A stretch of 38,937 nucleotides of DNA. Origin: Alterirhizorhabdus solaris (GTDB taxonomy: Bacteria > Pseudomonadota > Alphaproteobacteria > Sphingomonadales > Sphingomonadaceae). The stretch is from contig NZ_VNIM01000037.1 in the NCBI RefSeq assembly GCF_007785815.1, positions 1 to 38,937 on the forward strand. The letters are read 5' to 3'. The position numbers and the translations under genes were made by a program. How positions within the stretch are numbered: position 1 is the first letter of the stretch; every line of letters begins with the position of its first letter. A model generated the notes under the pieces. It was given only the letters and a program-made list of their open reading frames with translations, was not told where the DNA came from and did not search any database. Of this stretch, positions 9,641-18,857 are shown in pieces.

Positions 9641-9758
9641 GCGGGAGGCCGGGTTACGATGCTGCCGGCGTAATCGCTTCGGGCGGTTGCCGTGACTGGC
9701 CACCGCTCGTGCGGCGGACAGCCACGCCGCAGCGGCCTCGCCGGGAGCATCGGGGAGG

Positions 9759-11060
9759 CTATTTGCTGCGAGCCGGGTAGCCGCTCCACACCCAGATCAA
9801 CGCGCTTGGCAACGTCTGCGCCATCGTGGGAAGATCGACGTGCTTGGCGTTCCGGGCCAGAACGAACTGGTACTGGTAGCCCTTCGCCGCGAGGGCTGCG
9901 GCCATATTTTCGCTGGCGAGTACCCAGTCGTGCATGCCGTCGGCCATCGGAACGGGGTAGAAGAGATCTTGGTCGCCGACTTCAAACCAGATCCGGATCG
10001 GCTTGCGTGGACTATTTGGGATCAGCGGAGCCCCTGCACCGACACTCGCCGCAGTCGGTGCCGCGAACCCCTTCGCGGCGAGCACGGGCAGAGCCGGTCC
10101 CATCCACGGTGAGTGATATTGCCATGCGCCGCCGGGGAGCACGGGATCGTGCGGCCATTGCTGATTCACGAAGGTGGGCGAAAAAGCGAGTACGCGGCGG
10201 TAGAGGTCGGGGCGGAACCACGCCATCGTGAACGCCGCCACGCCCGCCGAGCTGCCGCCCATCGCCACCCGGCCGTCCGGGTCACGCGTCAGCCTGACCG
10301 GCACGTTGCGCTCGACCGCAGGGAGAACCTCGCTCTCGATCCACTGCGCATAGGTGCCGGAGACGGTGTCGAACTCGCGTCCGCGCTGGCTGCCCTGCGC
10401 ATCCTGCCCTCCGGAGCCGACGAAGATCACGACGATCGGCGGAATCTTCCGCTCGGCGATGAGCGCGTCGAGCGTTGGCACCAGCAGCCCGCCGCCGCGA
10501 TATTCGCCGTCGCCGACGATCATGAATGGCGCGACCGTGCCGCGTACGTATCCCGCCGGCACATAGACGCTGACCGGACGGGTCCAGGTGGCCGGGCGGC
10601 TCGTCGTGACGAGCAGGTTAGAGGAATCGTCCGGTGCCGTCGCGGCGGCAGCCACGGATGCATTGAAGCCATTCTCCGCGCGGGCGATGCCGGGCTTGTA
10701 GATCACGCTGTCGGCCGACGACATCGTGAACGTCTCGATCCGTCCTTTAGCGATGCCGGTACGTTCTTTCGTCTCTGGCGCGGCGGGGTGCGTTGGCCCG
10801 ATGATGAAGTTGCCGATCGCATCCGTCGGCGGGACTTGCGTGTCGGGAAGCTCGGTGGCCGGCGGGTAGAGCGGGTTGCGCGGATCGCGGATTGGCGGCG
10901 ACGCGCGCAGGTCCATCCCGCCGAGATCGATGTAGAACGGTGCCGTCCGGTCGATCGTGTTCGATCGTGGCGGCACCGGGGCCGGAACCGCCGGCCCTGG
11001 CGCGGCGGTATGCCCGGGGGCCGAAGCGCCGATCATCGCCGCGATTATCGCGTCTGTCAC
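9759..11060 (-). CDS. CE1-like (feruloyl/acetyl) esterase, alpha/beta hydrolase fold
   Basis: About 433 residues from the chosen start. The C-terminal two thirds are an esterase-D/CE1-type alpha/beta hydrolase: VSVYVPAGYVRGTVAPFMIVGDG, nucleophile S271 in AMGGSSAGV, an Asp in FEVGDQDLFY and a His in NAKHVDLP. The N-terminal part has no motif I recognise. Likely role is removal of feruloyl or acetyl groups from plant polysaccharide, preparing it for the GH enzymes. Two starts are possible: GTG at 11060 with AAGGAG four bases upstream (preferred), or GTG at 11168 overlapping the upstream stop as GTGA, which would add 36 Arg-rich residues with no good ribosome site. The preferred N-terminus (TDAIIAAMIGASAPGHTA) is only a weak export signal. 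Last gene of a leftward three-gene run. Confidence 0.82.
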   Translation of the reverse strand: MTDAIIAAMIGASAPGHTAAPGPAVPAPVPPRSNTIDRTAPFYIDLGGMDLRASPPIRDPRNPLYPPATELPDTQVPPTDAIGNFIIGPTHPAAPETKERTGIAKGRIETFTMSSADSVIYKPGIARAENGFNASVAAAATAPDDSSNLLVTTSRPATWTRPVSVYVPAGYVRGTVAPFMIVGDGEYRGGGLLVPTLDALIAERKIPPIVVIFVGSGGQDAQGSQRGREFDTVSGTYAQWIESEVLPAVERNVPVRLTRDPDGRVAMGGSSAGVAAFTMAWFRPDLYRRVLAFSPTFVNQQWPHDPVLPGGAWQYHSPWMGPALPVLAAKGFAAPTAASVGAGAPLIPNSPRKPIRIWFEVGDQDLFYPVPMADGMHDWVLASENMAAALAAKGYQYQFVLARNAKHVDLPTMAQTLPSALIWVWSGYPARSK

Positions 11061-11164
11061 CGATCTCCTTGAACGGTTCGGTCTTAGCGCAAGTTTGTCC
11101 GCATCGTGCGTCAAAGCCGTCCCTCCGATGGCGCGATCCGTGCAGGTATGCCGTCGATCGCGCT

Positions 11165-12361
11165 TCACGGTGCCATACCGTGTCCTTCCAGGAGCCGCAT
11201 CGTCATGTTGCGCGTAAGCTGGTTGTTGATGCTGCCGCTCAGGAAGTCAAAGGCATGGCCCGCATAAGGGACGCTGACGAGTTGCACGTCGGCTCCCGCT
11301 TCCCGCGCCTTGCGCACGAACGCAAAGGCCGGTCCTGTCGGGACGAGCCTGTCGCGCGCGCCGACGATCAGCACCGTTGCGGGCGCCGCAGCGCTGATGG
11401 GCGTGGCGGACGACACCGCGGCGTATCGCTGCGGAACTTGGGCAGGCGTCCCTCCCGTGTAGGCAGAAGCCATGCCCTTTGCGGAGAGGGGGAAACCGAA
11501 CCCGTCGTTGCGGTAGAAATCGGCGACATCGATCACCGGATACAGTGCCACCACCGCCGACACATGCGGCGGCGTGCCGGGACAGGCGGGCCGCAGCGCA
11601 TGCCGGTTCGCGAGATAGGCGACGTTGATAACGAGGTTCCCGCCCGCCGACTCGCCGATCATCGCGACGCGCGCCGGGTCGCCGCCGAAGCGGCCGATAT
11701 TCGCACCGATCCAGCCAAGCGCACAGCCGATCTGCGGCTGCGTCACGGCCCAAAGGTGCCGGTCCGCCGTGGACAGCGTATATTCCACCGATACGCCAAG
11801 CACGCCGCGATCCGCGAACCACTGCATATCGGCATCCCGTTGCCGATAGCTCCCGGACGTCCACCCGCCGCCATGCACATAGACCAGGACCGGCGCCGGT
11901 CGCCTGAGCGGCCCGGCGGGCCGGTAGATGGCGAGCGGTAGCGCATCACCCTCGTACCGGCCGTACGCCCGGATCGTCGGAGCCGGGCCGCCATTCGTCG
12001 GGGATCCAAGGCGGAGGCTGCTCGCCAGATCGACACCGACGCCGCTCGCACGGATCGCGCCGACCTGCGCGGCGACGATCACCACGCCGCCGATCGCGGC
12101 CATCATGGCGACGGTTGCAATCGCCAGATGCCGCTTGCGGCGGCGGCGGCGCCACAACAGCGCAGCCAGGCCCGAAGCGGCAAGCGAGAGCAGGACGATC
12201 CACGGCCCGAAGAACGCTGTGAGCAGTTGCCCCGCCGACAGGTACGGGATCGCTGGCAGTAACGTCCCCATTACGCCGTAGCCCAGCGACGCGACGAGCA
12301 GCGCCAGCAGCCCGGTGCCGACGAACCGGCCGACGCGCCGCACCGGGAACTTATCGATCAT
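11165..12361 (-). CDS. Membrane-anchored alpha/beta hydrolase, esterase/lipase (HSL/BD-FAE-like)
   Basis: 398 residues. The first about 110 residues contain three hydrophobic segments (GTGLLALLVASLGYGVMG, FFGPWIVLLSLAASGLAALLW and ATVAMMAAIGGVVIVAA) with an Arg/Lys cluster WRRRRRKRH between the second and third, so it should be anchored in the inner membrane. The catalytic domain follows: oxyanion motif YVHGGGW, nucleophile S238 in GESAGG, an Asp in VGARDRLVPTG and a His in PYAGHAFD. It probably deacylates sugar or xylan-type esters, but the substrate is not readable from sequence. The ATG at 12361 shares one base with the upstream GH3 stop (TGATG), pointing to coupled translation; a GTG one codon earlier is also possible. 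Confidence 0.85.
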   Translation of the reverse strand: MIDKFPVRRVGRFVGTGLLALLVASLGYGVMGTLLPAIPYLSAGQLLTAFFGPWIVLLSLAASGLAALLWRRRRRKRHLAIATVAMMAAIGGVVIVAAQVGAIRASGVGVDLASSLRLGSPTNGGPAPTIRAYGRYEGDALPLAIYRPAGPLRRPAPVLVYVHGGGWTSGSYRQRDADMQWFADRGVLGVSVEYTLSTADRHLWAVTQPQIGCALGWIGANIGRFGGDPARVAMIGESAGGNLVINVAYLANRHALRPACPGTPPHVSAVVALYPVIDVADFYRNDGFGFPLSAKGMASAYTGGTPAQVPQRYAAVSSATPISAAAPATVLIVGARDRLVPTGPAFAFVRKAREAGADVQLVSVPYAGHAFDFLSGSINNQLTRNMTMRLLEGHGMAP

Positions 12362-14658
12362 CACAGGTCCTGCCGCCGGATTGGCACCGCTTCACTCCCG
12401 TTTGCCCATCTGCCCTCGACGGAGGAGCGGAACTGCCCTCTCAGCCTGATGTCCTGCGATGAACTGCCGATCATCACGTCGTATGCGCCGGGCGCCAGCG
12501 CCCAGGATTTGGTGCCGTCGTTCCAATACGCCAGATCCCGAGGCAGGACGGAGAAGGTGAGGGTGCGCTTTTCCCCTGCCTTCAGCGACACGCGCTGGAA
12601 GGCGACGAGTTGCAGGTTCGGCCGCTTCACGCTCGCCGCGAGGTCGCGGACATAGACCTGCACCACTTCGTCCCCGTCACGCTGACCGGTGTTCGCGATT
12701 TCCGCGCTCACCTGCACCGGGCGCTGCGGCACCTCATGTCCGGAGATTGCCAACTTGGAATAACCGAAACTGGTATAGCTCAGCCCGTGCCCGAAGGCAT
12801 ATTCGGGCGTTCCGCGAAAATAGAGGTAGGTGGCGCCCTTGGAGACGTCGCGTTCGTTCATCGGCACCAGATTGGTGTCCGAACGATAGACGGTGTAGGG
12901 CAGCCGCCCGGCCGGGTTGGTGTCGCCGAACAGCACGTTCGCAACCGCGGTGGCGCCTTCCTCGCCAGCCCAGAACATGTCCAGCATAGCCGGCGCTTCC
13001 GCAGACTTCTCGCCGGGGAAGATATAACCGGTGAGATACTCGATCTGCGTGGGCGCCAGAGATACCGGGCCGCCGTTCTGGAGAACCAATACGGTGCGCG
13101 GGTTCGCGGCCTTCACCCGCCTGATCAGCTCGCCCTGCACGGGCGGGAGCGTGAGGACGGTGCGGTCCTGCGTCTCGCGCTCGATCGTGTCGTTGGTGCC
13201 GACGAACAGGATCGCAACATCCGCTTTACGCGCTGCAACCTCGGCCTCCTTCATGCTCGCCTCGGGATCGTCGCTCTCGACGACACCGCTGCCGCGTGCG
13301 TACAACACCTGCACCGCCGGCCCGACCGCCTTGCGGATGCCGTCCAGATTGGTCGGAAAACTGGAGGCCAGCCCAGTATATTGCGCGCCCTTGATTGCCG
13401 TCGCCGCCATCGGCCCGATCACCGCGATCGCGCGAAGCCCGGCCCGGTCAAGCGGCAGCAGGCCGCCCTCGTTGCGTAGCAGGACGATCGACTCGCGCGC
13501 CACCTGCAAGGCGATCTTTCGGTGTGCTGGCGAGTCGATCACGCTGGCCGGGATCTTCGTGTACGGCACCATCCCGGGCGGATCGAACTCGCCGAGCCGG
13601 AACCGCACGCGCAGGATGCGACGCACCGCCTCATCCACCTGCCGCGCGTCGAGCAGGCCCGCCTTGAGCGCGGCGGACGCATAGGCGGTGAACGACCCGG
13701 TATCGAGGTCGGTGCCAGCCGAGATCGAACGGGCGACCGCGTGGTCCATGTCGCGTTCTGCGCCGAACTTGCGAACGATATTCTCGACCGCGCCCGAGTC
13801 GGGCACGGTGATGCCGCCAAAGCCCCAGTCGCGGCGCAGGATGCCCGTCAGGAAGCGCGCGCTCTCGGCTGCCGGTGTCCCGTCGATCGCATTGTACGAC
13901 GACATCACGGAGGCGACGCCGCCCTCCACCACGCCCGCTTCAAACGGGCGGAGATAATATTCGTGCAGCATCCGCTCGCTCACGACGACGTTGCTGGACG
14001 AGCGGTCCCGCTCCTCGTCGTTGAGCGGATAGTGCTTCAGCGTGCCCGCGATCTTCAAGTAGCGCCGATCATCGCCCTGCATCCCCCGCACGTACGCGAC
14101 CGTCATGCGTGCGCTCAGCCACGGATCTTCGCCGAACCCCTCCCAGATCCGCCCCCAGCGCGGGTCGCGCGCGAGATTGATGACGGGCGAGCGGTACAGC
14201 AGGCCGTTGTGGCCGTACTTCTCGCCAGCGGGTGTCACCGTTACGCGCATGCCAAGCAGGCTCGGCCGGTCGTCGCCCACAACCGTTGGCCACAAATTCG
14301 CGATGGCGCGTGCCTCGTCGGCGATCGCAGCGGAGGCGTCGTGAACGAGCTTCGGGTCCCACGTCGCAGCCATCGCGATCGGCGCCGGGAACATCGTCGT
14401 CGGCCGCGTCCAGACGACGCCGTGCAGGCTCTGGTTGAAGCCATTGAACGGCGGGATGCCGAGGCGCGGCATCGCCGGCGCGGAGGTGCTCAACAGCGCG
14501 ATCTTCTCGGCAGGCGACAGCCGTTGGATGAGGTCGTCGACGCGTCGGTCGAGCTGCTGGCCGGGATCGCGATACGGCGGAAGTGGGTCGGCCTGCGCAT
14601 GCCAGATCGGCATGATTGCCATGGCGAGAACGAATGTCCGCCCGTTCTTCCACATCAT
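12361..14658 (-). CDS. Glycoside hydrolase family 3 (beta-xylosidase/beta-glucosidase type), exported
   Basis: 765 residues. A signal peptide (MMWKNGRTFVLAMAIMPIWHAQA, split after HAQA) is followed by the GH3 N-terminal barrel (about 40-330), the alpha/beta sandwich (about 380-600) and a fibronectin-III-like domain (about 655-725). Key points are PRWGRIWEGFGEDPWL, the substrate-binding KH pair in GTLKHYPLND, and the nucleophile D287 in TVPDSGAVENI. That context replaces the more usual SDW/SDG and suggests a specialised branch. Sandwich loop FGHGLSYTSF marks the C-terminal part. The frame is open to 14841, but ATG 14658 with GGGAGAGG upstream is chosen. First gene of a tight leftward run with two esterases; substrate most likely a beta-linked xylosyl, arabinosyl or glucosyl unit. 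Confidence 0.92.
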   Translation of the reverse strand: MMWKNGRTFVLAMAIMPIWHAQADPLPPYRDPGQQLDRRVDDLIQRLSPAEKIALLSTSAPAMPRLGIPPFNGFNQSLHGVVWTRPTTMFPAPIAMAATWDPKLVHDASAAIADEARAIANLWPTVVGDDRPSLLGMRVTVTPAGEKYGHNGLLYRSPVINLARDPRWGRIWEGFGEDPWLSARMTVAYVRGMQGDDRRYLKIAGTLKHYPLNDEERDRSSSNVVVSERMLHEYYLRPFEAGVVEGGVASVMSSYNAIDGTPAAESARFLTGILRRDWGFGGITVPDSGAVENIVRKFGAERDMDHAVARSISAGTDLDTGSFTAYASAALKAGLLDARQVDEAVRRILRVRFRLGEFDPPGMVPYTKIPASVIDSPAHRKIALQVARESIVLLRNEGGLLPLDRAGLRAIAVIGPMAATAIKGAQYTGLASSFPTNLDGIRKAVGPAVQVLYARGSGVVESDDPEASMKEAEVAARKADVAILFVGTNDTIERETQDRTVLTLPPVQGELIRRVKAANPRTVLVLQNGGPVSLAPTQIEYLTGYIFPGEKSAEAPAMLDMFWAGEEGATAVANVLFGDTNPAGRLPYTVYRSDTNLVPMNERDVSKGATYLYFRGTPEYAFGHGLSYTSFGYSKLAISGHEVPQRPVQVSAEIANTGQRDGDEVVQVYVRDLAASVKRPNLQLVAFQRVSLKAGEKRTLTFSVLPRDLAYWNDGTKSWALAPGAYDVMIGSSSQDIRLRGQFRSSVEGRWANGSEAVPIRRQDL

Positions 14659-15140
14659 CCAGCCTCTCCCGATCTGTTTTGCGGTAGTGTCTTGGATTGT
14701 TGCCCTAGGCAATGGGGTGCAGCTTAGTGGGCTGCCCGCTGACGCTCGAAACTCCGGGCGACTACTCTGCATGATCTGAATTCCGCTCGTTTCCACGATG
14801 CGGACGGGACTCAAATGCCGATCGTTCTTATACGAGAACATCGGGATGAGTTGATATACGTCAGCGCGGTCAAACAGGAATTGCCGCCGCCGACCTTACC
14901 TGCCCGACGCGGCTGCGCAGACCGCGCCGCGTCTTGTCGGCGAGATCCTTTAGGAGAGCGCTCATCGTGTCCTTTAGGCCGAGGTGAAGCTGAATGACTC
15001 ACCTTCCGAAAGAGTAACGGTCTCCACGACGCTATACGAGGCGGCGGCGGCGGTTGACCTCCCGGCGATCCTGATACTTTAGGTTCGCCGGACGAATAGG
15101 CTACTTCGAGGACATGAGGAGCCGCCATGTGCCCGCGCCC
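14659..15140. other. 482-bp intergenic region with repeated CCTTTAGG
   Basis: No coding sequence is convincing here. It separates the SDR stop from the GH3 start, both leftward, so it probably carries the GH3 promoter. The palindrome CCTTTAGG occurs twice, at 14946-14953 and 14970-14977 (24 bp apart), and ACTTTAGG at 15076-15083. No clear terminator is visible. Confidence 0.5.
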
Positions 15141-15965
15141 TCAGCGCAGCTTCATCACGCCGCCCGCCGCTTCGATGCCGGCAATCGTACCGCCGTCGAC
15201 CAATATGTCCGTGCCGCTGATATAGCTTGCTTTGGGCGATGCCAGGAAGGCCACGACCGAGGCAATCTCTTCGGCCCTGCCCGATCGTCCAAGCGGCGTC
15301 ACGTCGATCATCCGCTGCATCTCCGGCCCGGCTTCATATTCCAGCCTGCCCATATCAGTATCTATGATGCCAGGAGAAAGCGAGACGATGCGCGCACCTG
15401 CTGCGCCGAACGCCGGCGCCATCGCTTGGGCGTAGAGCTGAACGGCACGTTTCGAGAGGGGATAAGCCGTCCGCGAACTCCGGAGCATCAGACGGGCGAT
15501 TAGCGGGCTCTTGCCCCTGAGCATTTTCCTGACGGCGTTGTCGAACATCGGGCGGCTGAGGATCTGTCCAGAGTTGGAGGCAATCAGCACTGCTACTCCA
15601 CCTTGAGCCATGCTGGGCAGAAGTGCCTCGACGAGACGCTTGGTCGCGGTAAAGTTGATCGCGAACACCCGCCGGCCATCCGCCATCGACGGCGATACAC
15701 CAGCCGTGTGGACCAGCGCGCCGATCCGGCGCCCCTTCAGGGCCGCGATCAATCGGTTCGGATATTCGTCCGCCGTCAAATCTCCCGACACAAGGTCGGT
15801 CGAGACATGCCCGCTCAGCGTCCAAGACACCGTTTCGAGCGGTTCGCGAAGGAGGTCGCTCAGGATCAGCGGGCGGCCCTCCGCAGCGAAAGCGTCTGCG
15901 ATGGCGCGCCCCATCCCACCGGCCGCACCTGTGACGACTGCGAGGGTGTTGTCGGCATCACTCAT
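15141..15965 (-). CDS. Short-chain dehydrogenase/reductase (SDR), substrate unknown
   Basis: 274 residues, cytoplasmic. The classical SDR signature is present: cofactor turn VVTGAAGGMGRAI, NAG-equivalent HTAGVSPS, the Ser in IASNSGQ, and Y168/K172 in YPLSK, ending with the SGTDILVDGG segment. An acidic residue after the second strand (LILSDLL) favours NAD(H). The chosen ATG at 15965 has GGGAGG in front; five residues of upstream frame are dropped. It follows the GH2 gene by 48 bp in the same direction, so it is probably co-transcribed with it and may oxidise a sugar or a lignin- or phenolic-type aglycone. That is inference from position; nothing in the sequence fixes the substrate. Confidence 0.9.
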   Translation of the reverse strand: MSDADNTLAVVTGAAGGMGRAIADAFAAEGRPLILSDLLREPLETVSWTLSGHVSTDLVSGDLTADEYPNRLIAALKGRRIGALVHTAGVSPSMADGRRVFAINFTATKRLVEALLPSMAQGGVAVLIASNSGQILSRPMFDNAVRKMLRGKSPLIARLMLRSSRTAYPLSKRAVQLYAQAMAPAFGAAGARIVSLSPGIIDTDMGRLEYEAGPEMQRMIDVTPLGRSGRAEEIASVVAFLASPKASYISGTDILVDGGTIAGIEAAGGVMKLR

Positions 15966-16013
15966 CTGCGGTCCTCCCATAAGGTCATGGACTATCGCGC
16001 GCTTCGCGCCGGC

Positions 16014-18638
16014 TCAGACAATCCGGATCCTTATCGGATCGGAAAGCAATCCCGTGCTGCCAGCCCGCACACTGCATTCGCCCGGCGAGCCGGTCGGCTG
16101 AAGGATCGCCTGCGCCACGCCATGGAAGGTGCGCGTTTCCGCATTCTGGAAGCTCTCTATTCCGTAAGGATTGGCGGAGCCCGCGCGGAGCAGCCGGGCC
16201 GCGCCCGCGACTATGAACTTGACGGGCACCGCCGCGTCCGGAACGATCTGTCCGCGCACGTCCGTTACCTCGGCAATCAGATAGGCGAGCTCATCCGGTC
16301 CATGGCCGATCGATGCCTGTTCGGCGCGCAATCTCAGGCGGGCAGGGGCGCCGACCGTGTGCAGCGTCTTGCGTCCGACTTCCTTGCCGTCTGTATAGGC
16401 GATGGCGGTGAGCGCGCCCGGTGCATAGGGAATCGTAAAAACCGCTTTGAGCTTGTCGGCGGCACGCACGGGCTTGCGCGCGATCTCCTTGCCGTCCACC
16501 AGCAATGCAACGGTATCGCCCCGGGAATAGGCACGTACCGTCATCAGTCTGCCTTCCTGCCCCGGCCAGGTCCAGCTCGCCAGTTCGTCATGCCAGCCCC
16601 AATTGGATATTGCCTCCTCCATCCCGGAGGGAAGCGGGCGTTGGACGAACAGCGCGATCGGGCTGCGCCTCCACACGACGTCGCGATAATAGCTTGCCGG
16701 CTTCTTCAAGCCGATCAGGTCGATGTCGCCGCAGCCGGATTGATAGGCCGGGTAATCCCAGACAAACAGATTGGAGACGTCGGCGCCCATGAAATTCTTG
16801 CTGGGATCGGGCTTGGCGCCAACCTTGACGAGCCGCGACGAGCCCGAGCCGGTTTCGCCGATATAGTCGATCCCGCTCCACACGAAATCACCCAAGAACC
16901 AAGGGTTCCTGTCAGCGATCTGCCAGATATCATAGGCGTTGCTTCCGAAACTCTCGGTCGTGACGAAGATCTGCGTCGGGTCCGCGGCATGATCCTCCTC
17001 CGTGCGGGCATAGTCGTAATTATAGCCTGCCACGTCGAGCAGTTTGCGCGCGGCCCGCCCATCCTTGCCCATGCCGCCGGGTGTCAGCGCGTTGGTGACG
17101 AGGCGGGTCGGGTCGAGCTCAAGGATCAGCGCGCGCATCTGGGTAGCGATCTCGATCCCCCGCGGGGCGCTGACCTCGGGGATCTCGTTGCCCAGGCTCC
17201 AAAAGACGACGCTCGGATGGTTGCGGTCACGTCGGATCCAGCTCGTGGTATCTTTCCGCCAATGCTCGCTGAAATGATTTTGGTAACCCTGGGGCGAAAA
17301 CTTGCCCTGCTCCCACGTATCGAACAACTCGTTCAGCACGAGCATGCCAAGTTCGTCGCAAGCGCGCAGGAACGCCGGCGAGAATGGGTTGTGCGAACAG
17401 CGGATCGCGTTGAACCCGTTCGCCTTTAGAATTTCGACCTTGCGGCGCTCCGCCCGATCGATCGCAACCGCGCCGAGTATGCCATTGTCGTGATGCACGC
17501 ACGCGCCGCGCAGCTTGTAGCTCCTGCCGTTGATCAGCAACCCGGCCTCCGGCGATACGCGCAAGGTGCGGATGCCGAAGTGCGGACGCTGCCGATCGGA
17601 GAGCCGGCCATCGGCGAGCAGGGTCACCTCGGCGTAGTGAAGATGGGGTGTCTCGGGCGACCAGAGCGCCGGGCGATCCACAATCATCTCGACGGTGATG
17701 CGCTCGTTTCCAGCTGGTGCGACGGAGACCGTTTCTGTCGTCGAGGCGACCTTACGGCCGTCATCATCCACGATGTCGATGCGGCACTCTATCGACTTGG
17801 GGGGCGTACCGCGATTTTCGATTTCGACGTTCAGACTGAGCGTCGCACGCTGCCGGTCAGCGGCCACGGTCCTCACTGTCACGCCGTGATCCGGAATCCG
17901 CGCAGCGCCTGTCCGGCGCAGCCAGACGTGCCGATACAGACCCGAACCGGAGTACCAACGCGCAGTCGCACCCTCATTGGCCACGCGCACCGCGAGCACG
18001 TTCGCGCCGTCCTGCCGAAGATGCGGTGTCATATCGAAAGTGAACGGCAGATATCCATTGACATTGCGGCCCAATGGCACGCCGTTGAGCCAGGCCTCGG
18101 CGATCATGTAGGCTCCGTCGAAGATCACTTCGGCCTGTTCACCGGGTGTGAAGTCAGGCAGCGAGAAACGCTTGCGATACCAGCCGACGCCGCCGACGAC
18201 CCAACCGGTCGCCCAGCCCACGCCGCTGGCTTCGGGATCGAACGGTCCGATCCGTAGCGGCGGTCCGCCTGCACGTGCGGCGGGAACTATCGGTATGCCG
18301 ATAGGAACCTGGGGCAACAAGGTGGGAGCGCCCTTGGGCCTTTCATAGGGGTTGGCCAGCGCGACGGGCGGCACCCAGCCCGTGGCTTCACGCGGCACTG
18401 CTGGTCGATCTTCCAGGCTCCAGTCGTGTGGCAGATCGATGGCGCGCCAGCGAGCATCGGGGAAGCCGGGTTGCTGCGCCCCCTGCGCATCGCCGAGTAG
18501 GAATCTCCAATCCTGATCGAACGACACCGTGCCCGGTGCGAATGGCTGCGGAGAAGAGGCGGCGCGAAACGGCGATGCGATCAGCGCTGTTCCGGCGACC
18601 GACGCCTTTAGGATAGTACGTCGCGATACTCCGATCAT
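16014..18638 (-). CDS. Glycoside hydrolase family 2, beta-galactosidase-like, Tat-exported (copy 1)
   Basis: 874 residues. The start ATG at 18638 follows GGAGGTTGGAGC; the leader has SRRTILKASVAGTALIAS, a twin-arginine signal, so it is exported folded. Domains in order are the sugar-binding jelly roll (about 45-250, with IDLPHDWSLED), the immunoglobulin-like domain (about 260-370), the (beta/alpha)8 catalytic barrel (about 375-660), then a DUF4982-type and a GH2 C-terminal domain. Catalytic residues are acid/base E485 in SLGNEIPEV and nucleophile E562 in TTESFGSN. Motifs RGACVHHDNGILG and RCSHNPFSPAFL are typical. Compared with the second GH2 in the window it has about 45 extra residues (about 95-150) in the jelly roll. 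Likely exo-beta-galactosidase on galactan or arabinogalactan; beta-glucuronidase-type activity is not excluded. Confidence 0.92.
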   Translation of the reverse strand: MIGVSRRTILKASVAGTALIASPFRAASSPQPFAPGTVSFDQDWRFLLGDAQGAQQPGFPDARWRAIDLPHDWSLEDRPAVPREATGWVPPVALANPYERPKGAPTLLPQVPIGIPIVPAARAGGPPLRIGPFDPEASGVGWATGWVVGGVGWYRKRFSLPDFTPGEQAEVIFDGAYMIAEAWLNGVPLGRNVNGYLPFTFDMTPHLRQDGANVLAVRVANEGATARWYSGSGLYRHVWLRRTGAARIPDHGVTVRTVAADRQRATLSLNVEIENRGTPPKSIECRIDIVDDDGRKVASTTETVSVAPAGNERITVEMIVDRPALWSPETPHLHYAEVTLLADGRLSDRQRPHFGIRTLRVSPEAGLLINGRSYKLRGACVHHDNGILGAVAIDRAERRKVEILKANGFNAIRCSHNPFSPAFLRACDELGMLVLNELFDTWEQGKFSPQGYQNHFSEHWRKDTTSWIRRDRNHPSVVFWSLGNEIPEVSAPRGIEIATQMRALILELDPTRLVTNALTPGGMGKDGRAARKLLDVAGYNYDYARTEEDHAADPTQIFVTTESFGSNAYDIWQIADRNPWFLGDFVWSGIDYIGETGSGSSRLVKVGAKPDPSKNFMGADVSNLFVWDYPAYQSGCGDIDLIGLKKPASYYRDVVWRRSPIALFVQRPLPSGMEEAISNWGWHDELASWTWPGQEGRLMTVRAYSRGDTVALLVDGKEIARKPVRAADKLKAVFTIPYAPGALTAIAYTDGKEVGRKTLHTVGAPARLRLRAEQASIGHGPDELAYLIAEVTDVRGQIVPDAAVPVKFIVAGAARLLRAGSANPYGIESFQNAETRTFHGVAQAILQPTGSPGECSVRAGSTGLLSDPIRIRIV

Positions 18639-18857
18639 GCTCCAACCTCCGTTCCGATTGCGCAATTAGGTAGGGGAGCGCCGATCCTCGGCAGATGCCA
18701 GGTGGCAGATACCCGACGAGCTGGGAAGGCCGCGCCGGGCCGAAGTGAACGCGCTCGTCTTTAGCAATTGGCGCTTTGCCTCGCAACTCTCGTATGGGTA
18801 TTCCAAGAGCACAGCAAACGCCGGTCGAGCGGCGTCAATACGGGGAGAGGCGACACA
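18639..18857. promoter_or_regulatory. Divergent promoter region between GH2 copy 1 and the second GH3
   Basis: 219 bp between two divergent starts, so it should hold both promoters. Inside it is a direct repeat GGCAGAT at 18690-18696 and 18704-18710, and the same stretch forms an inverted repeat TGCCA-GG-TGGCA at 18696-18707. This may be an operator for an unidentified regulator. No TetR-type CTGTCA/TGACAG or GntR box is seen. Confidence 0.35.

Noticed and set aside
8054-9703. 549-codon open frame on the - strand
   Set aside because: Shadow of the GH51 gene; no ribosome site or family motif.
10113-11072. 319-codon open frame on the + strand
   Set aside because: Antisense to the CE1-like esterase; composition is shadow-like.
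15603-17429. 608-codon open frame on the + strand
   Set aside because: Runs antisense to the SDR and GH2 genes, both of which have intact catalytic motifs.
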